This document shows, in pieces, positions 7,022 to 14,979 of a stretch of DNA of 25,477 nt. The stretch is from assembly GCA_026388445.1 (NCBI GenBank), contig JAPLJU010000068.1, positions 1 through 25,477 of the forward strand, written 5' to 3'. The translations under genes were made by a program, and so were the position numbers. Source of the DNA: Deltaproteobacteria bacterium (GTDB lineage: Bacteria; Desulfobacterota; Syntrophia; Syntrophales; UBA2192). The first letter of the stretch is position 1. Each line of letters starts with the position of its first letter. A model generated the notes under the pieces. It had not been told where the DNA came from. It was given only the letters and a program-made list of their open reading frames with translations, and searched no databases.

Positions 7022-8095
7022 TCAGGTCGTCATGGGCTCCACGATATACTTGACGACCAGGTCGCCGACTTCCCGGGTGCCGTATCCCATTTTCCCGGCA
7101 TCCATGCTTCTCACGTCGTTTTTCACGACGGCCTTGACGGCCTCGAGAAGCATGCTCGCCGCCGACGCTTCACCGAGGTGGTCCAGCATCATCTGGGCGG
7201 CACAGATGGCCGCCAGCGGGTTGATCTTATTGAGGCCCGTGTACTTCGGCGCCGAACCGCTGATGGGTTCAAACATGGAAACGGCTTTCGGGTTTACATT
7301 CCCGCCTGCGGCAATCCCCATCCCGCCCTGGATCATGGCGCCGAGATCCGTGATGATGTCGCCGAACATGTTGTCCGTGACGATGACATCGAAGTACTCC
7401 GGATTTTTAACCATCCACATACAGATCGCATCGACGTGAGCGTAGTCGAGCTCGATGTCCGGATAGTCCCTGCCCACTTCCCGAAAGACACGCTCCCAGA
7501 GGTCGAAGGCATAGGTGAGGACGTTCGTCTTCCCGCAGAGGGTGAGCTTTTTTCTCCTGTTTCTCCTCCGGCAGTAGTCGAAAGCAAAACGGATGCAGCG
7601 CTCGACCCCCCGCCTCGTGTTGACGGATTCCTGGATGGCGATTTCATCGGGCGTGCCCTTCCTGAGGAATCCGCCGCTGCCGGCGTAGAGCCCTTCCGTG
7701 TTTTCACGGACAACCACAAAGTCAATGTCCTCCGGACCCTTGTCTTTGATGGGGGTATAGACACCGGGGAAGAGCACAATGGGCCTTAAATTGATGTAAA
7801 GGTCGAGTTCGAACCGAAGCTTCAGCAGGACCTCCCGTTCCAGTATACCCGGCTTCACCTCGGGGTGACCGAGGGCACCGAGCAGAACGGCGTCCATCTG
7901 TCTCAGCTCCCGGAGAACCCACTCAGGAAGGAGCTCCCCCTTCTTGAGGTAGCGATCACCGCCCAGGTCATGGTAGACGAGGTTGAACTCAGGCCCTCCT
8001 GCATCGGTGATGGCCTTGAGGGCCTTCACGGCCTCCGCGATGACCTCGGGCCCCGTCCCGTCCCCGGGGATGACGCCGATGTTGTAAGCTTTCAT
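7022..8095 (-). CDS. leuB: 3-isopropylmalate dehydrogenase family (probably acts on methylmalate)
   Basis: A 357-residue beta-decarboxylating dehydrogenase. Family motifs seen are the N-terminal GVIPGDGTGPEV, VVRENTEGLYAG near residue 125-137, and the metal and NAD segments DNMFGDIITDLGA (about 246-258) and EPISGSAPKYTG (about 279-290). Length is normal. The ATG has GGAGATAACG before it and starts two bases after the leuD stop. In leucine synthesis LeuB oxidises 3-isopropylmalate; in the citramalate route the same enzyme type oxidises methylmalate to 2-oxobutanoate. The upstream cimA and isoleucine leader favour the second role. It is the last gene of the operon. Confidence 0.85.
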   Translation of the reverse strand: MKAYNIGVIPGDGTGPEVIAEAVKALKAITDAGGPEFNLVYHDLGGDRYLKKGELLPEWVLRELRQMDAVLLGALGHPEVKPGILEREVLLKLRFELDLYINLRPIVLFPGVYTPIKDKGPEDIDFVVVRENTEGLYAGSGGFLRKGTPDEIAIQESVNTRRGVERCIRFAFDYCRRRNRRKKLTLCGKTNVLTYAFDLWERVFREVGRDYPDIELDYAHVDAICMWMVKNPEYFDVIVTDNMFGDIITDLGAMIQGGMGIAAGGNVNPKAVSMFEPISGSAPKYTGLNKINPLAAICAAQMMLDHLGEASAASMLLEAVKAVVKNDVRSMDAGKMGYGTREVGDLVVKYIVEPMTT

Positions 8096-8097
8096 CG

Positions 8098-8610
8098 TTA
8101 TCTCCTCACCGTTTTCTTCTTCAGCTTGTTCTGCCTCACATGCTCGACGAGCCCCCCCGTCTGTACGAGATTTCTCATGAAATCGGGAATCCGTTGGGCC
8201 GAACAGGTTTTATGGCTCGTCATATTTTCGATCTTCCCCGTCGAAAGATCCACGGAGATCTTCTCCCCCTCCTGAAGCAATTCCTCGGCCTCGCCGGACT
8301 CCATAAGGGGAAGCCCGATATTGAAGGCGTTCCGATAAAAAATCCTGGCAAAACTCCGGGCGATGACGGCGCGGATGCCGGCCGCTTTCAGCGCGAGGGG
8401 TGCATGTTCGCGCGAGGAACCACAGCCGAAGTTTCTTCCCGCCACGATGATGTCACCCGCCGTCACGGCGCCTGCGAAATCCGGCCTCACGTCGGCAAAA
8501 ACATGCCGGGCAAGTTCCCTGCCGTCGGAGATATTGAGGTACCTCGCCGGGATGATGAGGTCGGTATCCACATCATCCCCGAATTTCCATACCCGCCCCT
8601 CAATTTTCAT
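8098..8610 (-). CDS. leuD: 3-isopropylmalate/citramalate isomerase, small subunit
   Basis: A 170-residue LeuD of the short archaeal-like form. Motifs seen are FGDDVDTDLIIPARYLN at residues 11-27 and NFGCGSSREHAPLALKAAG near 60-78, the aconitase swivel-domain loop. It should pair with LeuC to isomerise citramalate through citraconate to methylmalate. The ATG is preceded by a G-rich site (GGGGGAATGAAACGAG). It is separated from leuC by a 121-bp inverted-repeat element. The subunit itself is complete, but its LeuC partner encoded here is broken. Confidence 0.85.
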   Translation of the reverse strand: MKIEGRVWKFGDDVDTDLIIPARYLNISDGRELARHVFADVRPDFAGAVTAGDIIVAGRNFGCGSSREHAPLALKAAGIRAVIARSFARIFYRNAFNIGLPLMESGEAEELLQEGEKISVDLSTGKIENMTSHKTCSAQRIPDFMRNLVQTGGLVEHVRQNKLKKKTVRR

Positions 8611-8644
8611 CTCGTTTCATTCCCCCTTAGTTATCATCGTGTAC

Positions 8645-8765
8645 GGCTGTTCAAAAATGCCCTGATGCTAAGCGCCCGACATCCCGAGGAGCGAGGCGTA
8701 CTTGGTGCGTACGTGGAGCGACGAGGGACGAGGGCAACACCGCAGACGGGTATTTTTCAACAGCC
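8645..8765. repeat. 121-bp MITE-like inverted-repeat element between leuC and leuD
   Basis: The element is bounded by near-perfect terminal inverted repeats: GGCTGTTCAAAAATGCCC at 8645-8662 and its complement GGGTATTTTTCAACAGCC at 8748-8765, 16 of 18 matching. The centre has a small hairpin CGTAC/GTACG (8697-8701 with 8709-8713). It begins two bases after the leuC stop codon and carries no coding frame. Its sequence resembles a dispersed repeat that I recall from Syntrophus-like genomes, without having searched. It lies inside the transcribed operon, so its RNA could fold between the two cistrons. Confidence 0.75.
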
Positions 8766-8767
8766 AC

Positions 8768-9939
8768 CTATAATTCGTCAGGCCCGCCAATGCGTCCCAA
8801 GACCGCCGATGCCGCCGCCACGTAGGGATTGCAGAGATAAACCTCGCTCTTCGGGTGCCCCATGCGCCCGATGAAATTGCGGTTCGTCGTCGAAAGGGCC
8901 CTTTCCCCCTCTGCGAGGACCCCCATGTGACCGCCCAGGCAGGGCCCGCAGCAGGGCGGACCGATGACGGCGCCGGCGCCGCCTTCTTCCCCCTGAGGAT
9001 GCGCGCTGCATCCCGCAGATCCTCAAGCCAGCCGTTCGTGCAGGACCCGATAAAGACCTGGTCCAGAGACACCTTCCCCACCGTCGAGAGGGGACGGTCA
9101 TTGGCCGGAGAGGGGGGGAAAGCCACCTGGGGTTCGATTCGGCTGACATCGATCCGTATGACCTTTGCGTAGACCGCGCCGGGATCACTCCTGAAAATCC
9201 TGGGTTTCAGGGTCGACCTCTCTCTTACATAGGACAGGGTCTCCCGATCGGGCTCGATGATACCATTTTTCGCCCCGGCCTCCACGGCCATGTTTGCCAT
9301 GGCAAAGCGCTGATACATGGGAAGCCCCCGGATGACGGGGCCGGCAAATTCCATCGCGCTGTAGAGGGCGCCTTCAACACCGATGAGACCGATGGTGTAG
9401 AGAATGAGATCCTTGCCAGCAACCCATCGTCGTTTTCTGCCCGTGTACTCAAACCGGATCGTCGGCGGAACCTTCAGCCAGATCTCCCCGGTGGCCATGA
9501 CGGCACCGAGATCGGTGCTCCCGACGCCGGTGGAAAAGGCTCCGAGGGCGCCGTAGGCGCAGGTGTGACTGTCCGCCCCGATGACGACCATCCCGGGGAC
9601 GATGAGTCCTTTCTCCGGCAGGATCACGTGACCGATTCCTGACTCACCTACCTCGAAGTAGTTCTTGATCCGGTGCTTTCTGGCAAAGTCCCGCATCCGC
9701 TTGGCCTGCTGCGCCGAGGCGATGTCCTTGTTGGGTACGAAATGATCCGCTACAAGGGCTACCTTATTGCGGTTGAAGACCTTCTCCGCGCCGATCTCCT
9801 CGAAGACCCGGATGGCAAGCGGCGCCGTCACATCGTGGGCAAAGGCAAGATCTACCTTCACTTCAATGAGATCGCCCGGCGAAACGGACTTCAACCCTGC
9901 GCGGGCAGCGAGTATCTTCTCCGTAATAGTCATGGCCAC
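8768..9939 (-). pseudogene. leuC: leuC, large subunit, with internal deletion and frameshift
   Basis: The 5' part encodes a normal archaeal-type LeuC from the GTG at 9939 (AGGAG eight bases upstream) through VFIGSCTNGWLEDLRDAAR and RGKK. Then the frame is lost near 8970-8990. The family's next segment appears in another frame: GAVIGPPCCGPCLGGHMG, STTNRNFIGRMGHPKSE, and the end GRIGGPDEL with TAG at 8768-8770. Between RGKK and GAVIG about 30 residues expected from the family are absent, so some 90 bases with a remainder of one are missing. The Fe-S ligand Cys of SCTNG and the CCGPC pair are kept, but their spacing is halved. A GC-rich stretch with GGCGGCGCCGGCGCC marks the junction. This may be real gene loss or an assembly error. 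The in-frame continuation to 8668 is not family-like. Confidence 0.75.
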
Positions 9940-9954
9940 GATTTGCGCTCCTGC

Positions 9955-11550
9955 TCATGGTTTCCGGTGATTGTGGTTCAGGCGGTCCTTGCTCAGCTTG
10001 TACTGGAAGCTGTCCACCAGAGCCAGCCAGCTCGCCTCGATAACGCTCTCCGACACACCGACGGTGCTCCAGATTTCATTCTGGTCTTGTGACTCGATGA
10101 GAACCCTCACCTTGGCGGCCGTGCCCTCGCTGCCGTCCAGAATGTTGACTTTGAAATCGATGAGGTGCATCTCGTCGATTTCGGGGTAGAAGGTACGCAG
10201 GGCCTTTCGGAGTGCATTGTCGAGCGCATTGATGGGGCCGTTGCCTTCGGCCGCCGTGATCTCCACCTCATCGCCCACCCAGATTTTGATCATCGCCTGG
10301 GCGTGCGAAGGATTCTCCTCGTCCTTTTCGTTGATCACGCGGAAAAGCTCCAGTTCAAAGGGTTCTTCAAACTGGCCAGTGGCCTTTTTGATCAGAAGGG
10401 CAAGCGACCCGTCGGCGGCATCGAAGGTATAACCCTGGTCCTCCATCTGCTTGATCACCTGGAGGATCTTCCTGCTGGCCGATTTATCCCGGCCCAGCGA
10501 CAGTCCCAGTTCCCTGGCTTTGTACTCAATGGTGCTTTTACCCGAGAGGTCTGAGGCCAGAACCCTTCTTTGATTCCCCACGCGGCTCGGGTCGATATGC
10601 TCGTAGGCGGAGGGGTTTTTCTGGACGGCATTCACATGAACACCCGCCTTGTGGGCGAAGGCGCTCCGGCCCACGAAAGGCCTGGTGTTCAGAAGCGGGA
10701 TATTGGCAATATCGCTCACGAAGTGCGAGAGGTTCATGAGCTGCCGGATCGATGACTCCACCAGACACTTCTTTTGCATCTTTAACTGAAGATTGGCGAT
10801 GATGGGGATCAGATCGGCATTGCCGCAGCGCTCCCCGAAACCGTTGATGGTCCCCTGAACCATCCTGGCACCTGCCGAAACGGCCGCCAGCGAGTTGGCT
10901 ACGGCCAGCCCGCCGTCATTATGGGCATGAATGCCGAGAAGATTCTTGGGGACGGTATCGGACACCTCCCGCGAGATCCGGTAGACCTCCTCCGGAAGGG
11001 ACCCGCCGTTGGTATCGCAAAGAACGATCATGTCCGCCCCTGCCGAGAGGGCCGACTGGATGGTATCCATCGCGTAAGCGGGGTTTGCCTTATAACCGTC
11101 GAAGAAATGCTCCGCATCGTAAATGACCTCCTTTCCGCTGTCTTTGAGAAAACGGACGGTGTCCCGGATCATGGCCAGATTCTCCTTGAGGGATACTTTG
11201 AGAATCTCGTGAACGTGGAGGTTCCACGTTTTTCCGAAGATGGTCACCACGGGGGTTGCGGCATCGAGGAGGGCCAACAGGTTCGGGCACTCGCGCGGCT
11301 TGACCCCCGCCTTCCTCGTGCTCCCGAAAGCCGAGAGCTTTGCGTTCTTGAACGTCTTCCCCCGAGCAAGCTCAAAGAAGCGCATGTCCTTCGGATTCGA
11401 TCCCGGCCATCCCCCTTCGATGTAGTGAAACCCGATGTCATCCAGCCGCTGGGCGATCCGCAGTTTCTCCTCGGCGGAGAAGTTGATCTGTTCACCCTGG
11501 GTTCCGTCTCTCAAGGTGGTGTCATAGATAAGCACGTCCCGTTTCTTCAT
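9955..11550 (-). CDS. cimA: (R)-citramalate synthase
   Basis: A 531-residue member of the LeuA/HMG-CoA-lyase-like family, closest in appearance to citramalate synthase of the long type. It condenses pyruvate and acetyl-CoA to citramalate, the first step of isoleucine synthesis that bypasses threonine. Seen: DTTLRDGTQGEQ at residues 10-21, HAHNDGGLAVANS near 214-226, GTINGFGERCGNADLIP near 239-255, and a C-terminal LeuA-type regulatory domain (about 410-520). The ATG has GAAGGA before it. It is the first gene of an operon with leuC, leuD and leuB, behind an isoleucine-rich leader peptide, which supports citramalate rather than 2-isopropylmalate as product. Confidence 0.85.
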   Translation of the reverse strand: MKKRDVLIYDTTLRDGTQGEQINFSAEEKLRIAQRLDDIGFHYIEGGWPGSNPKDMRFFELARGKTFKNAKLSAFGSTRKAGVKPRECPNLLALLDAATPVVTIFGKTWNLHVHEILKVSLKENLAMIRDTVRFLKDSGKEVIYDAEHFFDGYKANPAYAMDTIQSALSAGADMIVLCDTNGGSLPEEVYRISREVSDTVPKNLLGIHAHNDGGLAVANSLAAVSAGARMVQGTINGFGERCGNADLIPIIANLQLKMQKKCLVESSIRQLMNLSHFVSDIANIPLLNTRPFVGRSAFAHKAGVHVNAVQKNPSAYEHIDPSRVGNQRRVLASDLSGKSTIEYKARELGLSLGRDKSASRKILQVIKQMEDQGYTFDAADGSLALLIKKATGQFEEPFELELFRVINEKDEENPSHAQAMIKIWVGDEVEITAAEGNGPINALDNALRKALRTFYPEIDEMHLIDFKVNILDGSEGTAAKVRVLIESQDQNEIWSTVGVSESVIEASWLALVDSFQYKLSKDRLNHNHRKP

Positions 11551-11575
11551 GATGTTCCTTCCCCCATAAATTGAA

Positions 11576-11606
11576 AATCCGTTACCGGGAAACCGGATAA
11601 CGGATT
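11576..11606 (-). terminator. Attenuator terminator before cimA
   Basis: On the minus strand AATCCGTTA-T-CCGG (11606-11593) pairs with CCGG-TAACGGATT (11588-11576): 13 pairs with one bulged T and a four-base loop TTTC, followed by TTTTCAATTT. It lies between the leader peptide stop and cimA. The 5' arm can instead pair with CCGATAATGG at 11646-11637, giving an antiterminator with one bulge and one G-U pair. Confidence 0.7.
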
Positions 11607-11655
11607 TTTCAGCAGGTTTATGTCCTCTCCATTATTCCATTATCGGTCCCCTACG

Positions 11656-11724
11656 TCATCCAGACGTATCCTGTATGATGATAATAATGATGGGCCGAAT
11701 GATGGAAACAATGTTCCGGATCAT
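11656..11724 (-). CDS. Isoleucine-rich leader peptide of the cimA operon attenuator
   Basis: A 22-residue reading frame starts at ATG 11724 and ends with TGA at 11656-11658. Ten of the 22 residues are Ile, including a run of six (codons ATC ATT ATT ATC ATC ATA), plus one Val; there is no Leu. It lies between a strong promoter and a terminator/antiterminator pair in front of cimA, the layout of translation-coupled attenuators such as those of ilv and leu operons. Ribosome stalling at the Ile run when charged tRNA-Ile is scarce would free the antiterminator. The ribosome site GGAAGGGG lies some 16 bases upstream of the ATG. An ATT four codons earlier is better placed, so the start is not certain. 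Confidence 0.8.
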   Translation of the reverse strand: MIRNIVSIIRPIIIIIIQDTSG

Positions 11725-11762
11725 GGTTTGAATAATGGATCCCCTTCCGATCAGTGGGTTGT

Positions 11763-11791
11763 ATCCTAAAGGTTCGCCCGGCTTTTGTCAA
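11763..11791 (-). promoter_or_regulatory. Sigma70-type promoter of the cimA operon
   Basis: Minus-strand TTGACA (11791-11786), a spacer of exactly 17 bases, and TAGGAT (11768-11763). It lies about 40 bases upstream of the leader peptide start. An inverted pair CGTTTCA/TGAAACG (11811-11817, 11836-11842) lies just upstream of the promoter and could be an operator or part of the divergent gene's upstream region. Confidence 0.75.
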
Positions 11792-11922
11792 CTAAAAAAA
11801 CGAGTTCCATCGTTTCAAGCGGCAGTGAGAGCCCCTGAAACGGCTCCATCTAAAGATTAGCCGACGGGGAACCGATAAGAAGGTTGTCCGTAAAATTCTC
11901 GAAGCGTGAGGCTTTGATTTCG

Positions 11923-12279
11923 ATGAATAAAAAAATCACCGTTTTGGCCATTTCATCCGTCTTCCTTCTCTCGATGGCCCGTCCGGTCCCTTCCGTTGCG
12001 GAGGACACGTCATTCCGCTGCGGCAGTGAGACCGTCTCCGTCGGCGATTCGACGTATGTCGTCCAGAAGGCCTGCGGCAAGCCGGCCCGTACAGAAAAAA
12101 CAGGAACAGCCGAGAAAGCAAAGAAAGAAAAAATCGCCCTCGGCAAGAAGACCTCCAAGGGAAAATCAACGCGCGTTGAGAAATGGTATTACGACGAGGG
12201 GTATGGGGGCTACGTCTATATCCTCACTTTTCAGGGCGGCGCCCTGAAAAAGATCGAAAAGGGCGGACGGGGCAAATAG
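11923..12279 (+). CDS. DUF2845-family secreted protein
   Basis: A 118-residue protein with a signal peptide (basic start MNKK, hydrophobic core to about residue 20, likely cut after VAE-type residues near 27). The mature part matches the DUF2845 pattern: FRCGSETVSVGDS, then KACGKPARTE, and the C-terminal EKWYYDEGYGGYVYILTFQ with GALKKIEKGGRG. The two conserved Cys may form a disulphide. A Lys-rich insert (about residues 65-85) looks longer than is usual in the family as I recall it. The frame is open 13 codons further upstream, but the ATG at 11923 starts the signal peptide. It is transcribed away from the cimA operon. Function is unknown. Confidence 0.75.
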   Translation: MNKKITVLAISSVFLLSMARPVPSVAEDTSFRCGSETVSVGDSTYVVQKACGKPARTEKTGTAEKAKKEKIALGKKTSKGKSTRVEKWYYDEGYGGYVYILTFQGGALKKIEKGGRGK

Positions 12280-12299
12280 GAAGGGGAACGTCTCTCCGA

Positions 12300-12722
12300 T
12301 CACGACCTGTCATGAATGGCAGGCTCCCGCAATCGTCTGTACCGCGAGCTGCCGGCCGCGAGAAACGCAACACCGAAAAATCCTGCCGCCATAAAGAGTT
12401 CCGCACCCAGTTGAAGTGTCACGAAGGCGAAGCCTATCAGGGGCAACAGAAAAAGTCTCACGGCCGGCTTCAGCATCTCATGATCGGAAATGAAGCGGGC
12501 AACGGGAGGTGAGAGATCCTCATAGCTTTGCACGAGAAAGTTTCCCGCCCTATGACCGCGCAGATAATGATCCCTGAAATCTCTGAGGATCTGCACATGA
12601 GGCTCAATCGGTGAGCCGAAGGCCGCCGTTGCAATGAAGCACCCGCCCCCACCGCCGCCTGCCCAGACAACTACATGGGTTATATCGGCAAAAATTTTAA
12701 ATTCTTCACGAAAAAACAGGGG
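12300..12722 (-). CDS. CFI-box-CTERM domain, no start codon found (fragment?)
   Basis: The frame is open from the TAA of the permease gene (12723-12725) to a stop at 12300. It encodes a Gly run followed by CFIATAAFGSPIEPHVQ and ILRDFRDHYLRGHRAGNF, then SPPVARFISDH and a hydrophobic end. This is the CFI-box domain, usually found at the C-terminus of exported proteins. Upstream of the domain there is no ATG, GTG or TTG in this frame; the first such codon (GTG at 12596) lies inside the domain. The frame equals that of the permease upstream, so a readthrough or a lost fusion is possible. It may also be a remnant with its N-terminal part gone. The domain call is good; the status of the gene is not. 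Confidence 0.5.
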   Translation of the reverse strand, partial: PLFFREEFKIFADITHVVVWAGGGGGGCFIATAAFGSPIEPHVQILRDFRDHYLRGHRAGNFLVQSYEDLSPPVARFISDHEMLKPAVRLFLLPLIGFAFVTLQLGAELFMAAGFFGVAFLAAGSSRYRRLREPAIHDRS

Positions 12723-13844
12723 TTAATCGAGGCGTTTTCTGAATCTTTTCAAGGCGCCGGTGAAGACAACCAGGCCTAAAAGGGCAAGGCCTAGAAACTG
12801 CGGCCAGAGAATCTCCATGCCCACCCCTTTCAGGAATATCCCCCGGATGATGACGAGCATGTACCTCAGGGGGACGATGTAGGTCAGATATTGAACCGCA
12901 CCGGGCATATTGACTATGGGGAAGACAAACCCCGAGAGCATGAAGAAGGGGATGATGAAGAAAAAGGTCGTCATCATGGCCTGCTGCCGCGTCGATGAGA
13001 CGGTGGATATGAACAGACCGATGCCCAGCAGGCTCAGGAGGAACAGACAGACGGCAAAAAAGAGCAGGGGGATGCTCCCCATCAGGGGGATCCGGAACCA
13101 GTAGATGGCAAAGACCGTCACGACCATCATCTGGGCAAAGGCAATAATGACATAAGGAATCGTTTTCCCCGCGATGAATTCGGCGGGCTTGAGGGGCGTG
13201 ACGATGAGCTGTTCCATGGTCCCTGCCTCTTTTTCCTTGATGATCGCCATGGAGGTGAGAAGGAGTGTCAGGATCATGATGAGCACCGCGACGATTCCGG
13301 GCACGAAGAAATACTGGCTCTCCAGGTTGGGGTTGTACCAGGTCCGGATGCGACTGTCGATCTGCCCATAATCGACCATCCGGGGATAGAGCTCCTTCAT
13401 GAATTTTTGATTCAACCGATCCATCACAAGCTGCGTGTAGGCAATCCGCACGGCGGCGATGTTACTCATGCTGCCGTCAGCGAGGATCTGGATCGCCGCC
13501 GTCTCCCCTTTCCGTATCCGCTCACTGAAATCGGGCCCCACCTTGATGACGAGATCCACCTTTCTTTGGAGGAGAAGCTCCTCGAGGTCCCTGGAATTCC
13601 CCGGGTAATGGGTGATCCGAAATATGGGGCTTCCCTCCAGGGCGTCTCGCAGTTCCCTGCTTTCTCTCGTATGAGACTGATCGAGCAATGCGACCTGAAT
13701 ATCCCGGACATCCGTGGAAACGACGTACCCGAAAATGAGAATCATAATGAAGGGGGCGATAACGAGGATGGGGCGGTTCTTCCTGTCCCTGAAGAGCTGG
13801 ATGAATTCCTTACGAACGAGTTCCCGGATTCTCAGCCAGGACAT
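12723..13844 (-). CDS. ABC-2 type permease (YbhR-like)
   Basis: A 373-residue ABC-2 permease with one helix near the N-terminus (about residues 24-44), a large extracytoplasmic domain (about 50-170), and five helices in the C-terminal half. The order and the segment KEKEAGTMEQLIVTPLKPAEFIAG fall in the position where ABC-2 permeases carry their coupling helix. Its ATG comes one base after the stop of the preceding permease gene, so the pair is translated together and likely forms a heterodimer. Together with two ATPases and a membrane-fusion protein it matches the E. coli ybhGFSR layout, a multidrug-type exporter. Substrate is unknown. Confidence 0.85.
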   Translation of the reverse strand: MSWLRIRELVRKEFIQLFRDRKNRPILVIAPFIMILIFGYVVSTDVRDIQVALLDQSHTRESRELRDALEGSPIFRITHYPGNSRDLEELLLQRKVDLVIKVGPDFSERIRKGETAAIQILADGSMSNIAAVRIAYTQLVMDRLNQKFMKELYPRMVDYGQIDSRIRTWYNPNLESQYFFVPGIVAVLIMILTLLLTSMAIIKEKEAGTMEQLIVTPLKPAEFIAGKTIPYVIIAFAQMMVVTVFAIYWFRIPLMGSIPLLFFAVCLFLLSLLGIGLFISTVSSTRQQAMMTTFFFIIPFFMLSGFVFPIVNMPGAVQYLTYIVPLRYMLVIIRGIFLKGVGMEILWPQFLGLALLGLVVFTGALKRFRKRLD

Positions 13845-13845
13845 C

Positions 13846-14979
13846 TCACATCCCCTCCCGTCTGAACACGATGAGCGTCAAGGCGGCCAGCACCGCGTAC
13901 ATGGCGAGCAATACGGCGTAACTCTGCCACAGGACCGTCAGACCCAGGCCGCGAAGATAGAGCCCGTTCAGAATATCGATGTAATAGGTCGCGGGGACAA
14001 TATAGGTCACGAGCTGGATGAATTTGGGCATGTTGGCGACCGGAAAAACAAAGTCCGAAAGAAGGAGTGAGGGCAGATAGGTGACAAGGATCGCAATCTG
14101 GTTCGCCACCAGCTGGGATTTCGTCACGACGGAAATGAGCAGGCCGAGACCCAGCGCAACGCACAGATAGAGGGTCGTGGCCAGCACCATGAGCCAGAAG
14201 CTGGACTTCAACACCACGCCGAAGAGAAACTGCCCCATCAGCATGGCCACGAAAACATCGGTCATGGCGATGAAGAAATAGGGGATGGCCTTCCCGGTCA
14301 GGAACTCCTCGGCCCGGATGGGGAGCGACTTGATCGTCTCCATCGTCCCGTTTTCGTATTCCCGGGCAATCACGAGGGATGTCAGCATGGCGCCCACGAT
14401 CATGATAATGACGGCGATGATCCCGGGAACGATGAACTTCCGGCTCTCCAGGTCTTCGTTAAACCAGACCCTGATGCGCCCCTCCACGGGGGGTTTCGCC
14501 CTCACGCTCCCCTGCCGGTTGAGGAAATCGACGAAGAGACGGTTGTTGTAGCGCTCGATGAAGGCGGTGATATACCCGCGGGAAAGGCTGGCAAAATTCG
14601 GGTCGCTTCCATCGAGGAGGACCTGGAGCTGCGCCTTCCGGTCCGCCCGGATATCGGCGGTCCAGCCAGGCGGGATGACGAGGACAATGGTCGTGCTTCC
14701 CCGGTCGAGCTCTTTCACGGCGGCGTCGTCATCCGGGAGATGGGCAATCACATTGAAGTAGGGAGAGGCATCGACCTGGCGGATGAAGTCCCGGCTGGAA
14801 CTCGTCTTGTCATGGTCCACGACCATGACGCCGACGTCTTCCACGTCGAGGCTAAGGGCATACCCGAAGAGAAGGATCAGCACCAGCGGCAGGATAAAGG
14901 CGAGATAAAGGCTCCTGAAATCCCGGATCAGGTGATAGTATTCCTTTCGGGCGGTGGCCTGGATGTTGGCGATCCTCAC
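13846..14979 (-). CDS. ABC-2 type permease (YbhS-like)
   Basis: A 377-residue ABC-2 permease, paralogous to the next gene and of the same topology: helix at about residues 24-44, extracytoplasmic domain, then five helices. The coupling segment reads AREYENGTMETIKSLPIRAEEFLTG. The ATG overlaps the upstream ATPase stop by four bases (ATGA type), so translation is coupled. It should form the membrane channel with the other permease. Confidence 0.85.
   Translation of the reverse strand: MRIANIQATARKEYYHLIRDFRSLYLAFILPLVLILLFGYALSLDVEDVGVMVVDHDKTSSSRDFIRQVDASPYFNVIAHLPDDDAAVKELDRGSTTIVLVIPPGWTADIRADRKAQLQVLLDGSDPNFASLSRGYITAFIERYNNRLFVDFLNRQGSVRAKPPVEGRIRVWFNEDLESRKFIVPGIIAVIIMIVGAMLTSLVIAREYENGTMETIKSLPIRAEEFLTGKAIPYFFIAMTDVFVAMLMGQFLFGVVLKSSFWLMVLATTLYLCVALGLGLLISVVTKSQLVANQIAILVTYLPSLLLSDFVFPVANMPKFIQLVTYIVPATYYIDILNGLYLRGLGLTVLWQSYAVLLAMYAVLAALTLIVFRREGM

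Noticed and set aside
8778..9188. Separate 136-codon frame inside leuC
   Set aside because: Neither it nor the 3' end of the main frame is LeuC-like past the junction; the real continuation is in the third frame ending at 8768.
11811..11842. CGTTTCA/TGAAACG pair as terminator for the DUF2845 region
   Set aside because: It has no T tract and lies upstream of both divergent genes; at most an operator.
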